Assembly: GCF_000247695.1 (NCBI RefSeq)
Contig: NW_004624881.1
Location: forward strand, 1,487,919-1,551,918
Source of the DNA: Heterocephalus glaber
Taxonomy: Eukaryota; Chordata; Mammalia; Rodentia; Bathyergidae
Direction of reading: 5' to 3'
Length of the DNA: 64,000 bases
The first letter of the stretch is position 1, and the number at the start of each line of letters is the position of its first letter. The notes beneath the pieces are model-generated. The model searched no databases. It saw nothing but the letters and a program-made list of their open reading frames with translations, and was not told where the DNA came from. Shown in pieces: positions 10,761-23,164 of this stretch. The position numbers and the translations under genes were made by a program.

Positions 10761-11429
10761 AAAGGAGTATCTGAATAATTTGAGAAATGTGGGCACCCAT
10801 AGTAACTGATAAGAGAGTGTCCAGGAGTCCTCGACTTGTGTTGGGGTGTCCCCCCAAAATGATGAATGTCCCAGAGATTCTCTTATGGACTTGGCCTGGC
10901 CAGGTCAGAGAAGTTGTTTCTGAGAGTGTGGGCAACTGACTCTTCTCCAAATGTCTGCAGAAGTCCACAACAGAACCAAGCCTTCTGGGACCCATAGGGG
11001 TCTGGGATGAACCTCCACTTCCCAGGTTCACCTGGGGTAAGGTAGGGGTGAAACTTAGCAGTGTTGTGTTGGATAATGAAGTGTCCAGTGTTGAGTAAAA
11101 GGTTAGTAAGAAATGGGATATAACTGTATGAGATTATAAGGAAGAGGGGGAGAAAGAGAGGGAAGAAAGGGGGGTGGGTAGTTCCCAAAAAGAAGAGGTG
11201 AGGGATATTGGGGTCACCCTCTTGAACCCTGCCCCACATTAGGCCCCAGATTTTAGGACAAAAAGGAAAAGAAGCAGGGGTACAAGCTCAAGAGGACTGG
11301 CTTATTTCATTACAAACATGAGAGGGACCGCTCTGGCACTCAAGACCAGACCAACAACTCTCATATTGTTTATAAGGTCTGTATAGGCTCATGAGCAAAA
11401 CCTGGGCTCTGTTAAAGGGCATTTCAAGT

Positions 11430-12165
11430 CAGGGAAAACATTTTCCCCAGTGGTTTGTCAGAAAAAAGACTAACATCTAGAGCACATAAAGAATTTTAAA
11501 AATCAGCCTACCCAAATTTAAAGATCCAATTGAAAAATGAGCATCTGAGATGATACACACTTCTCAGATGAAGAAGTAGAAACTGCAAAGAAAGGCATGA
11601 AAAAAGGTTCAACATCACTGGTCATTCAAGAGATGCAAATTAAAACAACCTGGAGATTCCACCTTGCTCCACAAAGAATGGCCATTATCAAAAAATCAAC
11701 CAATAACAAATACAGGTGGGGCTGTAGAGAAAAAGATACCCTTCTCCAATGTTGGTTGGACTGTAGACTGGTTCAACCATTGTGGAAATTAGTGTGGAGA
11801 TACCAAAAAAACTAGGATTAGAGATCCAGCTATTCCCCTTCTGGGGATATTCCCAAAATAATTAGGAGCATCATACCACAGCAATATATGCACACCCATG
11901 TTTATAATGGCACAGTTTGTAATAGGTAAAACTTGGGGAAAAAACACAAATGCCCACCAACTGATCAACAGATAAAAAAGATATTTTTTATAGAATAGAC
12001 TACTATTCAGCTATAAATAAGGATAACGTTGAGGCATTTCTAGATAAATGGATGCATACTCTTAAATGAAATAAATCTAACACACATGTGTAACTATCAC
12101 ATTGTCGGTCTGCTGTGAAAAACTGAAAATGTAAATAAGGACTAAAAAGAATAATATTTGGAAAA
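11430..12165 (+). mobile_element. 5'-truncated L1 tail, copy A
   Basis: It matches the ORF2 C-terminal/3' region of the full L1 at about 22160-22880: the segments around 'gaaaaaaggttcaacatcactgg', the cysteine-rich tail region (LLQCWLDCRLVQPLWKL) and the closing 'gaaaactgaaaatgtaaataagga'. It interrupts the old 5' LTR. The same truncated copy is at 34441 in unit B, so it was inserted before duplication. Confidence 0.8.
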
Positions 12166-13103
12166 GAAAAGAAACTTCAAAATTATACTGTTTCAGATAT
12201 TTTATTAATTATTAAAATGTTTTATGCCAAAAAGTATAGTATTATTAGAAAATAAGCTAGAGGTAGATTAGTAATTAAAAATATAGTCTCTTAAGATCAT
12301 GATACAAAGTGTATTTACCATTTTTACTCTAATAATTTTTGTTATGTAGACTTATTTTTCATAGAATAGTTTTTTATTAATATCTACTTGTATTACAATA
12401 AATAAAAAGAATTAAAATAAAATCTAATTGGTCACAGAGGGGGAAAAAGAGAAAGAGTAAGGCTATATTTGACATAAAAAACCCCAAAGTTTAAAGAAGG
12501 ATAAAAAGGCAATGGACACAAGACAAAAAGAAATGGAATATAAAACAGAGGTTAAGAACACCTTGGGAACTGTGGGTTTTGAATTCCTCACATGGTAGGA
12601 AAAGCCTTGCAGTTGAGACCTCTTTGAATCTGGACTTAGGCCTGAGCACCATCATGGCTGCCTCTGGACCTCACAGTTCTCAGGCCTCTGAGGGTTGTTC
12701 CAAGCCCCACCAGAAGTCATTAGCGTGAATAGCAAGAGCCTTTAAACCCAAGTAATGAGATCTATGTGACTGCACTGTAACTACAGATGCTTTGAATATG
12801 AAGTGTATTTCCCAGAATGAGAATAAAATACATTGTTGTTGTGATTTCCCTAAAAATATTGTGAGTTTTCAGTATGCTATAAAATGTTGTTGAACAACAT
12901 AAATCATCCAGAATTTTATGTAAAATCCTATGATACAAAGTCAATAGTGGAAAGAGAGCTACTGAATTGAAAATTTCCACAGGGAAGAGTAAACATTGAC
13001 CTAGTACTTTGTTATACACCAAATTAGAGAATTTGTGGAGTAGCAAAAGGGAATAGAAGTATTATCAGCAGTGAAATCACTAACTTAATTAAACTTTACA
13101 TCT
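12166..13103. other. non-coding stretch downstream of OR copy A
   Basis: AT-rich sequence matching 35190-36316 of copy B except for the ID SINE and gap there. It probably includes OR 3'-untranslated sequence near 13000-13103. No gene motif seen. Confidence 0.5.
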
Positions 13104-14040
13104 TTAAATTAAAATGAAAATCCTAGACCATTCCCCAGCTATCACATTCCTCAAGGTGCCCTGCAGCTCCCAGTTTCTCAGGCTGTAGATAACAGGGTTC
13201 ACCTTGGGGGGAAGCACTGTATAAAACAGCAATGTTAATGCTTTCAGCAAAGATGAAGTTATAAATTTTTCAGCTACATATGCAACAGACCCAGAACATA
13301 TGAACAATATCACTACAGTGATGTGAGGTAGACAGGTGGAAAGTGTTTTCACTCTGCCTTTTGAAGATGGCATTTTTAAGTACAGTAGAAAAAATGTGAA
13401 CATAAGACACAAGCATTGCAATAAAACACATGTAAACAGCCACACAGCTAGCAATGATCAACCCATGCTCCAGCACAGGCTCTCTGGAACAGGCAAGTTT
13501 GAGAAGTGATGGGGTCACACAGAAGAACTGACTCACGTGGTTGGCCTTACAGAAACCAACAGAGAATGTACCTGTCATGTGCAGGGCTCCATAGATGCAT
13601 CCTCCAAGCCAGGAGGCAGTCACCATCTGCACACAAGTGTCCCTGTTCATGAGAGCCTCATAATGCAGTGGGTGGCAGATGGCAGCATAGCGGCCACAGG
13701 ACATCACTAGAAGGAGGGCATACTCTGTGCCACCAAGGACAAAAAGAAAGAATACCTTCAAGGCACTGCCCAGGAAGGAGATAGAATAGATGCTGGTCAG
13801 AGAGTTCATGATGGACTTAGGGAAAGTGACTGAGATGTAGCAGATATCAATAAAGGACAAGTTCTTCAGAAAGAAGTACAAAGGAGATTGGAGATGATGG
13901 TCAGCAGTGGTGAGGGCAATGATGAGGAGGTTCCCTGTCAGGGCTGCCAGGTAAATCAGGGAGAAGAGCATGGCATACACTTTCTGGAGCATGGGGTCAT
14001 TATAGAATCCTGTCAGCAAGAACTCTGTGAAGTTCCTCAT
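13104..14040 (-). pseudogene. olfactory receptor pseudogene, OR14-like (copy A)
   Basis: The minus-strand frame starts with ATG at 14040 (MRNFTEFLLTGF, with an N-F-T sequon) and runs through TM1 (GNLLII), SPLYFFLKNLSF, the TM3 end (here CGRY in place of DRY), AICHPLHYE and TM5 (SYVHIFSTVL). One extra base in an A run (T run on the plus strand, 13373-13377) shifts the frame in the third intracellular loop. The next frame carries KTLSTCLPH, TM6 and NPVIYSLRN to a stop at 13104. Comparison with the intact paralogue at 36317-37264 locates the +1 change. Translation would end after 256 codons without TM6-TM7. A single-base assembly error is the main alternative to true loss. Confidence 0.9.
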
Positions 14041-15690
14041 GTTGGCTAATTTCTTAGCCTTGCTGCTTTTTTTTCTGTAGGAATAGATAGTACTGGTTAC
14101 TCATTCAAAGAAAGCCTCCAATTTAGATATTCTTGTCATACTTAACTCAGCTTGATTCCATTTAAGTTAGAGGTCATTGGAATACTATTGAAAAATCATG
14201 ACATAGCTCTCCATCTTATGATACTTACACAGAAAAAACAGAACTACGCTTGATATGAAAGATAATTACGAGTGGACAAAAATGAAATGAAATGAAGTGC
14301 ATTGGTTACAGAGGAGCAGAAAGTGTTCTGGAATCTTTCTTGCCTTAGATTATCTAGCTGGCAGCTGTAAGGCTCTGGGATGGAACTTGTATCTTAGCTA
14401 ACATTTCATAGGAGTAGCATGTTCAAATAGCAAAAATATCTCTGTTTTGTCAGGTCTTTCTGGAAGTCATTGAAAACTATTTTGAAAAATAACAATGGGT
14501 AGTGTGGTTTTGTCGAGTGAGGTTGAAGATATGAAACCCCAGGTGGAAAGTCTAAGGAGATGCAAGAACGAAGTTCTCATGAAGATGCTAAATGTCCTGC
14601 CTGGCATTAGGTGGAAATGTTTGAGCAGGATGTAATAGGGTGTCCCAATTCTGCTTCCCTGGCTAGTTCACTGGAGGTGTGGTGCACACCTAGTCTTCTA
14701 GCAGGATGACAGCTCACACCTTCTACAAATAAAATTATCACCCAATAATGACTGGAGCCTCCTGCCTCAATCTCACATTTTTAGCTTCTTTATCCCTGTG
14801 CTTTACCTCTTATTTTAAAATAATCGTGGGTGGTCTAGACTCACAGTAATACCCACGAGCACCAGATCATCCTCTAGCCCTCTTTCTTCTTGCAACAAAT
14901 TAACTGCAGCAAATTTCACCAGTTCTCTCAGCTGATGCATAGGACATCATTATAATTCCTTCTCTCTGAGGTATCAGCAAAGACCTTAACATAATTTACC
15001 CATTTAAGTCACCCAAATACTCAGGGAATTTTTCCTCACAATTTGTTAAACATGGCAGTCAAGACAAAATGAGATTGTAACATCCAGATAAGCATGCAGG
15101 GTCTGACACATTTTCCTCTTATGTCCCTGAACAGACTGTGTCCATAGAAATAGATAAGGAAAAGCTCTTCAGAATCTATCCTCAAAGGTGAAGTCCATTC
15201 TAAACTAGCTTTGTATTCCACAGTCAATGTTACTTTATTCCTTGTACAATTCCTGTGTGATTTGAGTTGCAGACTTCCCTAGTAGCCTTGGCACTGGTCC
15301 AAAGCTAATGTATATTTACAACTGCATAACTGAGGTGCAATTAAGTTGGAGGAATGGTCAAGGGAGCTGTTGAAACCATGTCCTCTGAGAGTGCAGCAGG
15401 TAACCTTAAACCTCTAAATGCAAGATGATTCAGAATGGTGATATATATCATAAAAATTTAGGAATATTTATGTTTTAAAATATTCATTGCTGTGCTTTTA
15501 GAATAGCTTTTTAAATAGTAGGTAAAATATTTGCACTCAAATAGAATTCAGTGCCATACATTAACTAACACATGTTATATTTTTTGTATTCCATTACCTC
15601 TGCTATTTTTAAATTTTTGTCACTAGTATCTATAGAAATGTTATCCAAGGAAAATACCAAACTATACAGGACACTTAAACTTAAGTGAAT
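14041..15690. other. upstream region of OR copy A; no coding gene seen
   Basis: It matches 37265-39400 of copy B apart from the B-specific solo LTR. A minus-strand splice-acceptor-like 'ctattcctacag' lies about 40 bases above the ATG (around 14079-14090), as expected if a non-coding leader exon is spliced to the OR coding exon. The leader exon was not identified. Confidence 0.4.
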
Positions 15691-16148
15691 CTTACCTGTG
15701 GAAACTTACTCAAGTATTTCTTCTCAGGTGTACAATACATTCTGGTATTCTTTAGAAATATTTTGCTTATTCCTTCCCATATTGATGGACATTGAGAATG
15801 AGCCCACATTTTAGTTATTGTGAACAGTGTTGCATTTGAAAAATCAACCCAAATATCTCATTGTGTTCTTGCATTCTGTACTTGTATTTACACACACAGG
15901 AGTGGGGAGGCAGGAAGTAGATTGGAGAAATTTTTGAAGGAGGGATCCTAAATGCCAGAGGGAAAAGGAGGAAGCTGGATCTCCAAAAGCCATGGAGTGC
16001 CTGCTTTTGACAACTGACCACAGCTGAGAAAAATAAGAGAGCACCTGTGCTATAGGCTTCCAGGCAGCCCATGATAAGTTCTTTAGAAAGCACAGAACCT
16101 CCACCTCTAAAGACTAAGCCATGCCAGGGACTGATGAGCTATGGAATA
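15690..16148 (-). repeat. old L1 fragment interrupted by Tigger
   Basis: The plus strand reads 'ttagttattgtgaacagtgttgc', typical of an L1 ORF2/3' region on the minus strand. Matching old minus-strand L1 continues beyond the Tigger from about 24090, so the transposon probably landed inside this L1. Confidence 0.5.
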
Positions 16149-16559
16149 CAGTGGCACCTAGGTTCATGAACTTAATTAGGTCTACAATTCAGATTGCTTA
16201 CTGTATTGGTCATGAACTGAAACAAATTTTCCCATAAGGTTAAACATAAATAGTTAATCCATTCTGAACCATATGTATTTTTAACCATAAAAATATGAAA
16301 CAAATTACAACACAGTATGAAGAGAGGGAACACAATCCTTGTTTGTGGAAGCTTCTGGCATGGAGGGCCAGAAGATGGTTGGGAAGGAGGGTATTATTTG
16401 GAGAGAGAGTTCTCCTTCTTAAGGACATTGGGGAGATATCCTTCAGGAGTTTCCTTTCTTCTTTGTCTCTTACCTTCAGGGTCAATTTTGAAAATAAATC
16501 TTTCTAATGTCACTTTTTTTCTGTGCAGCATAATTTTCTTGAAATAAGATACCTCATTA

Positions 16560-17690
16560 TCATTTATCAGATTTAATACTGCTTATTACAGTTATGTTGT
16601 TCTGGTGCTTCTCAAAGAAACCTTCAGACTCATTCCATTTTGCCATAATGGATTTTATCAAATAGCTACAAACCTCCTCCCTGTCTTCCTCTTCCTCACT
16701 GGAATGTTGCTCAACAAAGATCTTCTGCTGCTCATTCTGGAGTTCAGCAAGTTTTTTTTATCATGAGCTCCTCCTTATGGTCTGCAACAAGCTCCTCTAT
16801 ATCTGCACCATTGACATCCAGACCCAATCTCCTGCCCATGGCCACAGACATCCAGACCCAAACTCCTGCCCAGGGCCACAATCACCTTCACTATCACTAC
16901 TTCAGACCCTTCAAAATCACATTTGGTGACACATTCTGACCAGTTTTCTTCCAGTGTCAGCTTAAGGTCCAGTAGGTGACATCTTCTCAGACTTTGTCAA
17001 TGAAGTTCATGCAGTGGAGGACATTGAAGTGCTTCTTCCAGAACACTTTCAGAGTCAAGGATGTCTCTTCAGTGACATTAAGACACCTGGTGAAGAGCAT
17101 CTTCGTGTATGGCTCCTTGAAGTTGCAGATGGCTTGCTGGTCCATGGGCTACAGAAGAGGTGTTGTGTTGGAAGTGAGGAGCCTGACCTTAATGAAGTTA
17201 TACTCAGCACCCATGTCATTCACCAAGGCTGGAGTTGTTCTGGGGCATTGTCCATCAGAAGAGGGCACTTGCAGGCAGTTAGTTGTCAGAAAGGTATTTC
17301 TTAATGTTTGGTGTGAACACCTCCTGCAGCCATTCCATAAACAACAGCCTTGTGACCCAAGCTTTCCAATTGCCCTCTACAAGACAGGCAGTCTGGTCTT
17401 GTTCACATACTATACCTTGAATACTGAGGGGTCTGGAAATGGGACATTAGCAATGGCTTAATCTCCAGATCACTGCTTGTGATCACACAAAGCAAAAGGC
17501 TCAATCTGTCCTTTGTTGGGGTGGGCTTGTGTCAGGCAGGGCCTCTCTCTGCTGCATGATAAAGGTTCTGTTTAGCATCTTCTTTCAGAAAAGCCCTGTT
17601 TCATTGCAGTTGAGCACTTGTTAACTGACATATCCTTCTGCCTTCAGGAATTCTGTGAATCCTTGTAGGCTTCTGCAGTGGCCTTGTCAG
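16560..17690 (-). pseudogene. Tigger transposase remnant, C-terminal part (copy A)
   Basis: On the minus strand this encodes the region aligned with 41240-40180 of copy B, including sequence equivalent to LYTKVLFTRCFNV and the acidic C-terminal helices. It is identified by comparison with the better-preserved copy B and with the general Tigger/JRKL transposase layout (DDE-type catalytic core followed by a conserved C-terminal domain). It contains many frame breaks and cannot be translated through. Confidence 0.6.
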
Positions 17691-17720
17691 AACAGGAAGC
17701 CGTACTTTTGGGCAGCCATA

Positions 17721-17942
17721 CCACTTACCCCAGCACAAAGGAGGAGGTTTCCAGGCCAGTATACCACCAGCCCCAGCACAGAGGAGGTGAGCTAACCTCA
17801 ATATAGAGGAAGAGGCTTCTTGGCTGCCATACCACTGCCCCCAGTGCAGAGGAGGAGGATTATGGAATGCTGTACCACTAGCCCCAGTAAAGAGGAGGTG
17901 AGCTGCCCAAAGTACTAAAGAGGCAAAGCCACACAGGTGCCA
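17721..17942 (+). promoter_or_regulatory. L1-1 5' UTR with two 111-bp tandem monomers
   Basis: Units starting with CCACT/CCACC and followed by CCCCAG...GAGGAGG begin at 17721, 17764, 17832 and 17875. The alternating 43- and 68-base spacing makes a 111-bp unit repeated twice (17721-17831 and 17832-17942). L1 promoters in rodents are commonly built from tandem monomers, so this is probably the promoter of this L1. Confidence 0.6.
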
Positions 17943-17970
17943 GCAGCACACAACCCTCCCCCCTTTCGAA

Positions 17971-18962
17971 ATGAGAAGACACATAAACAAGTTTCAAAAC
18001 CAGACTTCCAGATCACCTAAAACAACCCGAAATGGAAATGAGATGGAACACTCTGATACTCTATCACCTGGACTCCCTGAAGTGGCAACAAAAGAAGATC
18101 TGGAAAAAGTGAAATCAGAAATAATTTCTCAGATAACAGCAGAAATTGTGCTCATAGTCCAAGACACGATGAATAAATCTAGAGTGGACACACATAAAAA
18201 ACTACAGGAGCTGAGAAACATGATGGAATACCAACATAGGAAACAAATGAAATCCATAAAACAGATGCAAAGAGATTTCCAAGAGATTAAAAACTTCTTT
18301 GAAAGTTTATGCGGCAGAATGAGCCAACGTGAGGATAGAATTTCAGATATAAAAGATAAGATTGCAATTAGTGACCAAGAAAAGAAAAATTTCTTTAAAA
18401 TTTTAAGGGATCATGAGAAACATATCAAGCACCTGTTAGACGATGCAAAAGAGAATAACATAAGACTGATCAGAGGCAATGAAGAAACAGGAGAGAGTGC
18501 AGATGACATAAAAAACTGTTCGGAGAAGAGATGACAGAAAACTTTCCAAGCAAGCCAAAAGTACTTGACATACAGACAAATGAGGCATATTGGACTCCAA
18601 CTAGCCTTGATCAAAAAATATCTACACATAGGCATATAATAGTTAAGATTCCAGAAACCCAACAGAAGAACAGAATTCTACAAGCAGTTAGAGAAAAGAA
18701 ATAAATCACATACAAAGGAAAGCCCATTAGAGTCACAGCAGACTTCTCAATGCAAACCCTCAAAGCAAGAAGAGTGTGGAGTGATGTATTTCAAGCCCTA
18801 AATAAAAACAGCCTCCAACCTAGATTGATATACTCAACAAAATTGTCTTTCAAAATTGATGGAGAAATAAGATACCTTCATGACAAAGAGCCCTTGAGGA
18901 ACTTCATGAAACCAAATCTAGCATTGCCAAAATTTTTAGACAATATCCTAGGAAAAGACTGA
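17971..18962 (+). pseudogene. L1 ORF1 (L1-1), frameshifted
   Basis: The first frame (17971-18534, 187 codons) begins MRRHINKFQNQ and contains a long coiled coil (KEDLEKVKSEIISQITAEI onward, residues about 45-150), the trimerisation stalk of ORF1p. A frame change near 18530 leads to the RNA-recognition-like and C-terminal domains: IIVKIPETQQ at about 18637, a stop near 18702, then a frame ending LPKFLDNILGKD at 18962. ORF1p binds L1 RNA in cis. The product is broken by at least one frameshift and one stop. Confidence 0.85.
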
Positions 18963-19050
18963 GGATCACAAACCCAGGAAGCCCAGCTGAATGAAGCCAT
19001 CTTGTACAAGAAATTATATGCAAAGGGGGAGAATCCAACAAAGTGAAAAT

Positions 19051-22000
19051 GTCATGACAATGATAAGTCAATACATATCAGTTATAAGCATCAATGATAA
19101 TGGTCTCAATTCACCAATCAAAAGAAATAGACTGGCAGAATGTGTGAAGAAGCTTGATTCAACAACATGCTGCATACAAGAAACACACTTAATTCAAAAA
19201 GAAACTTGTGGATTGAAAGTTAAAGGGTGGAAAACAATACCCTATGTGAAAGGAACCACCAAAAAAAGCAGGAATAACTATCCTGTTGCAGATCAAGTGG
19301 ATTTTAAACCAACACTGATTAAGAGACAATGAATGACACCATATCCTTGTAAAAGGAACAATAAAGAGGAAGCGATGACAATCGTAAATATATATGAACC
19401 AAACATGAGTGCACCCAACTATATAAAACTAATACTAATGGACATGAGAAATCATATAAGCACTAATACAATAGTCATGCAGGACCTCAATACCCCACTG
19501 TCACAAATAGATAGATCAAGTAGACAAAAAGTAAGCAATGAAATACTAGAACTCAATCAAACTCTTGAAAAGATGAATTTAACATATGTTTAGAGAGTGT
19601 GCTATCCCACAAAATCAGAATACACATTTTCTTCAGCTGCACACCAGTCATTCTCCAACATTGACTGCATACTCGCTCAGAGAACATGTTTAAGTAAGTT
19701 CAAGGGAATTGAAGATATTCCCTGCATATTATCAGACCATAGTGTGATGAAATTGGAGATCAATACCAAAATAAACCACAAAAATTTCATAAGCACATGG
19801 AAATTAAACAACATACTCCTGACTAACCAATGGGTCACAGAGGAAAGTAAAGAAGTCTCACAGTTCCTACAATTAAATGACAATGTCAATACAATATATC
19901 AGAATCTATGGGACACAATGAAAGCAGTCTTATATGGTAAATTCATAGCAGTGAATACCAATATTAGGAAAACAGAGCAAACCCAATTAAACAGCCTGAT
20001 GCTGAACTTCAAGCTTCTAGAAAAAGAAGAACAGAAAAATGCAAAGCTCATACAAGGAAGAAAAATATAAAGATCAGGATAGAAATCAAATCAATGGAGC
20101 CTATGAGAATGAAAAAAAATCAACAAAGCCAAGAGTCTATTCTTCAAAAGAATAAAAATATTGACAAACACTTATCCAAACTTTTCAGAAAAAGGAAAGA
20201 GAAGGCCAAAATCCATGCAATTAGAAATGAAAAGGATGAAATTACAACAGACAGAGCAGACAACCAGAGGATCATCAGTACCTGCTTTGTGAACCTATAT
20301 GCCAATAAGATGGAAAATACAGAAGAACTGGACTGACTCCTAGATATGTACAAATTACAAAAGCTGAATGAAGAACTAAAACTTCTAAACAACCAAATAT
20401 CAATCAATGAAATTGAAAATGTAACGAAAAACTTAGCAAGTAAGAAAAGCCTGGGTCCTGATGGCTTCACTATAGAATTCTACAACCTATTTAAAGAGGA
20501 ACCAGTGTCACTACTGTTTCAAATCTTCAATGAAATTGGAAGGGAAGCAATATTCCCAACTTCATTCATGGAAGCAAGCATCACCTTGATCCCCAAAGCA
20601 GAGAAAGACTAAAATGAAAAAGAGAATTATAGGCTAATCTCACTAATGAATGTAAATGCAAAAATCCTTAAGAAGATAGTGGCAAATAGAATCCAGAAAA
20701 TAATCAAGAAGATCATAAACCCTAACCAAGTGGGATTCATCTGAGGGATGCAGGGGATGGTTTAACATATGCAAATCAGTAAATGTAATACACTGTATTA
20801 AGAGGGCCAAGGACAAAATCCATATGATCATCACAATAGTTACAGAAAAAGCATTTGACAAAATCCAACATGCGTTTTGATAAAAACCCTACAAAACATT
20901 GGAATAGACAGTCTCTACCTCAATCTGATAAAAACCATCTATGAAAAACCAACAGCCAGTATCATACCAAATGGTCAGAAATTGAAATCCTTCACACTAA
21001 AATCAGGAACAAGACAAGGATTTCCACTATCACCACACTTGTTCAATATACATTTGGAAACATTAGCCACAGCAATTAGACAGGAGAAAGAAATAAAAGG
21101 AATAAAGATAGGAAACAAAGCCAAATTTAGATTATTTGCAGATGACATGATACTCTTTATAGAAGATCCCAAAAACTTAAGCAAAAGTCTTCTAGACTTA
21201 ATAACCAAATTCTGTAGAGTACCTGGATACAAGGTCAACACAGAAAAATCAATAGCTCTCCTCTATACAAACAACAGAAACACTGAGAGAGAAATAAGGC
21301 AAGCAATTCCTTTCACAATAGCATGCACATAACTGAAATATACAGAGATCAACCTAAGAAAAGAAATAAAAATCTCTTCTCTGCAAACTATAGCACTCTG
21401 AAAAGAGAGATTGAAGAGGATATCAGAAAATGGAAAGACATCCTTTGCTCCTAGGTAGGAAGAATCAAGATAGTGAAAATGGTCATTCTTCCAAAACTGC
21501 TCTTTAGATTCAATGCAATCCCAAATGAAATCCCAGGAGCGTACATCCCAAACTTTGAGAAAACAATGCAAAAATTAATCTTGAATAAGAAGAGACCCAG
21601 AATAGCAACAGCAATTCTAGGTAACAGAGACATGGCAGGGGGTATCATAGCCCCCAACTTGAAACTATACTACAAAGCTACTGTGATAAAACAGCATGGT
21701 ACCAACAAAGAAACATATTTGAGGAACAGTGGTACAGATTAGAAGATGCAGAAATAACTCCAGACACACTTAGCCACCTAATCTTTGACAAAGGAGACAA
21801 ACACCCTCACTGGAGGAAAGATAGCCTCTTTTATAAATGGTTCTGGAAAAACTGGGTTTCAACTTGCCAAAGATTAAATCTAGACCTATATCTCCCTACA
21901 TGCACTAAACTAAAGTTGAGATGGATTAAAGATCTAAATATTAAATCAGACATTCTGAACAGGCTGGAGCTGACATTAGGTAGAACTTTTGAACCATTGG

Positions 22001-22730
22001 TGTTGGAAAATATTTTATGAACAAAACCTCAGTTGCACTTCAACTAGAACAAACAATCAACAAGTAGATTATTTTCTTATTAAAAAGCTTCTGCATAGCA
22101 AGAGAAACCACCAACAGTGAGAAGAGACAAACCACAATTTGTGAAATAATTTTCACCTGCTGTTCCTCAGACAAAAGTGACCTATCTAGAATCTATAAAG
22201 AACTTTAAAAAAATCAGACCTCCCATATTTAAAGACCAAATCCAAAAATGGGCATCTGAAATGAACAGATATTTCTCAGACAAAGAAGTAGAAATAGCAA
22301 AGAAAACATATGAAAAAATGTTCAATGTCACTGATCATTTAAGAGATGCAAATGAAAACAACACTGAGATTCCACATCATCCCAGAAAGAATGGCTGCTT
22401 TCCTTAAATCAAACAATAAACAAATGCTGGTGGGGCTCTAGGAAAGAAGAACACTACTCTACTGCTGGTGGGAGTGTAGAATGGTGCAACCACTGTATGG
22501 AGGTATGGAGATACCTCAAATAACTAGGACTGGAAGTCCCATTTGACCCAGATATTTCCTGTGCTGAGTATCTTCCCCAAAGAATTAAAAGACATACCAC
22601 AGTGATATATGTACACCCGTGTTCATAGCAGCAGAGTTTGTAATAGGTAAAACCTAGAAGAAGCCCCTTTGCCCATGAACTCAAGACTGGATCAAGAGAA
22701 TGTGGGTTTTTTAAAATAAAAGTGAATACT
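19051..22730 (+). pseudogene. L1 ORF2 (L1-1), decayed endonuclease/RT
   Basis: The N-terminal endonuclease starts SQYISVISINDNGLNSPIKR (about 19060) and includes CIQETHL. Reverse transcriptase blocks are spread over 20340-21330: [26 protein letters not shown] and the catalytic box FADD (21135-21146; usual L1 form F/YADD). The region after RT holds LPKLLFRFNAIP and KRPRIA..ILGNRDMAGG (about 21480-21650), and a cysteine-rich tail follows near 22440. Stops and frame changes occur every 100-250 codons. The gene normally supplies nicking and target-primed reverse transcription. Confidence 0.85.
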
Positions 22731-22879
22731 ATTCAGCCATAAAATATAAGAAATTAGAGACATTTATAGCTAAATGGATGCACATTGAGGCGATACTCCT
22801 AAGTGAAATAAATAGGACACACATGTGTAAATACCAAATAGTTTCTCTAGTGTGAGAAACTGAAAGTGTAAATAAGGAC

Positions 22880-23163
22880 TAAAAGGTATAATAGATAATG
22901 TGTAATAAGAAGAAAAGGGGCAAAGGGAAAGGGCAACTGGGAGGGGTAGGGGAAAGAAAGAACTGAATCAAATTAGTATGAGAAAATGAAAAAATGGAAA
23001 TAAAGTCTTGCAAATAGTAAGGGATGGAGGGGTTGAAGGGAAGGCAGGGGAATGGGGAAAAATAAGAACCAAGATATATTATGTAAAGGTACAAATTTAC
23101 AATGATGAATATCATTATATTATATACCTAAAATGTACCAATAAAATTTAATTTAAAAAAAAG
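22880..23163 (+). repeat. L1-1 3' UTR
   Basis: A purine-rich tract followed by 'tatgtaaaggtacaaatttac' and an A-rich end. It is the reference for recognising the L1 tails at 1-292, 45216-45590 and 48593-48920. Confidence 0.85.
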
Positions 23164-23164
23164 T

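Larger units (their letters stand above)
7428..11417 (-). mobile_element. old ERV remnant, copy A (LTR, internal, partial 5' LTR)
   Basis: Read on the minus strand: a partial 5' LTR (11417-11251), a TGG-starting primer-binding-like site, a pyrimidine-rich leader with an open frame at 11239-10883, about 3.3 kb of decayed interior, an env TM tail (8330-7923) and a 3' LTR (7896-7428). The two LTR ends match each other ('gcaggggtacaagctcaa' at about 7451 and 11275). No gag-pol motif was recognised, so the interior is short and probably deleted. The same element occurs in copies B and C, so it predates the duplications. Confidence 0.65.
17696..23163 (+). mobile_element. near full-length L1 LINE (L1-1, copy A only)
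   Basis: 5' UTR (17696-17970), ORF1 (17971-18962), ORF2 (about 19051-22730), then a purine-rich 3' UTR and a short A tail (to 23163). The insertion splits the Tigger: 'ggccttgtcagaa' stops at about 17690, and the rest of the Tigger resumes after 23164. 'GGAAGCC' occurs at both edges (about 17697 and 23168) and is the likely target-site duplication, partly decayed. Copy B lacks the element at the equivalent site (41255-41275). Confidence 0.9.

Noticed and set aside
10883..11239. 118-codon minus-strand frame
   Set aside because: It lies in the pyrimidine-rich leader of the old ERV directly after the primer-binding-like site. It is low complexity and not kept in copy B.
17601..17990. 129-codon minus-strand frame with repeats
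   Set aside because: Antisense to the L1-1 5' UTR; the repeated peptides simply reflect the 111-bp DNA monomers.
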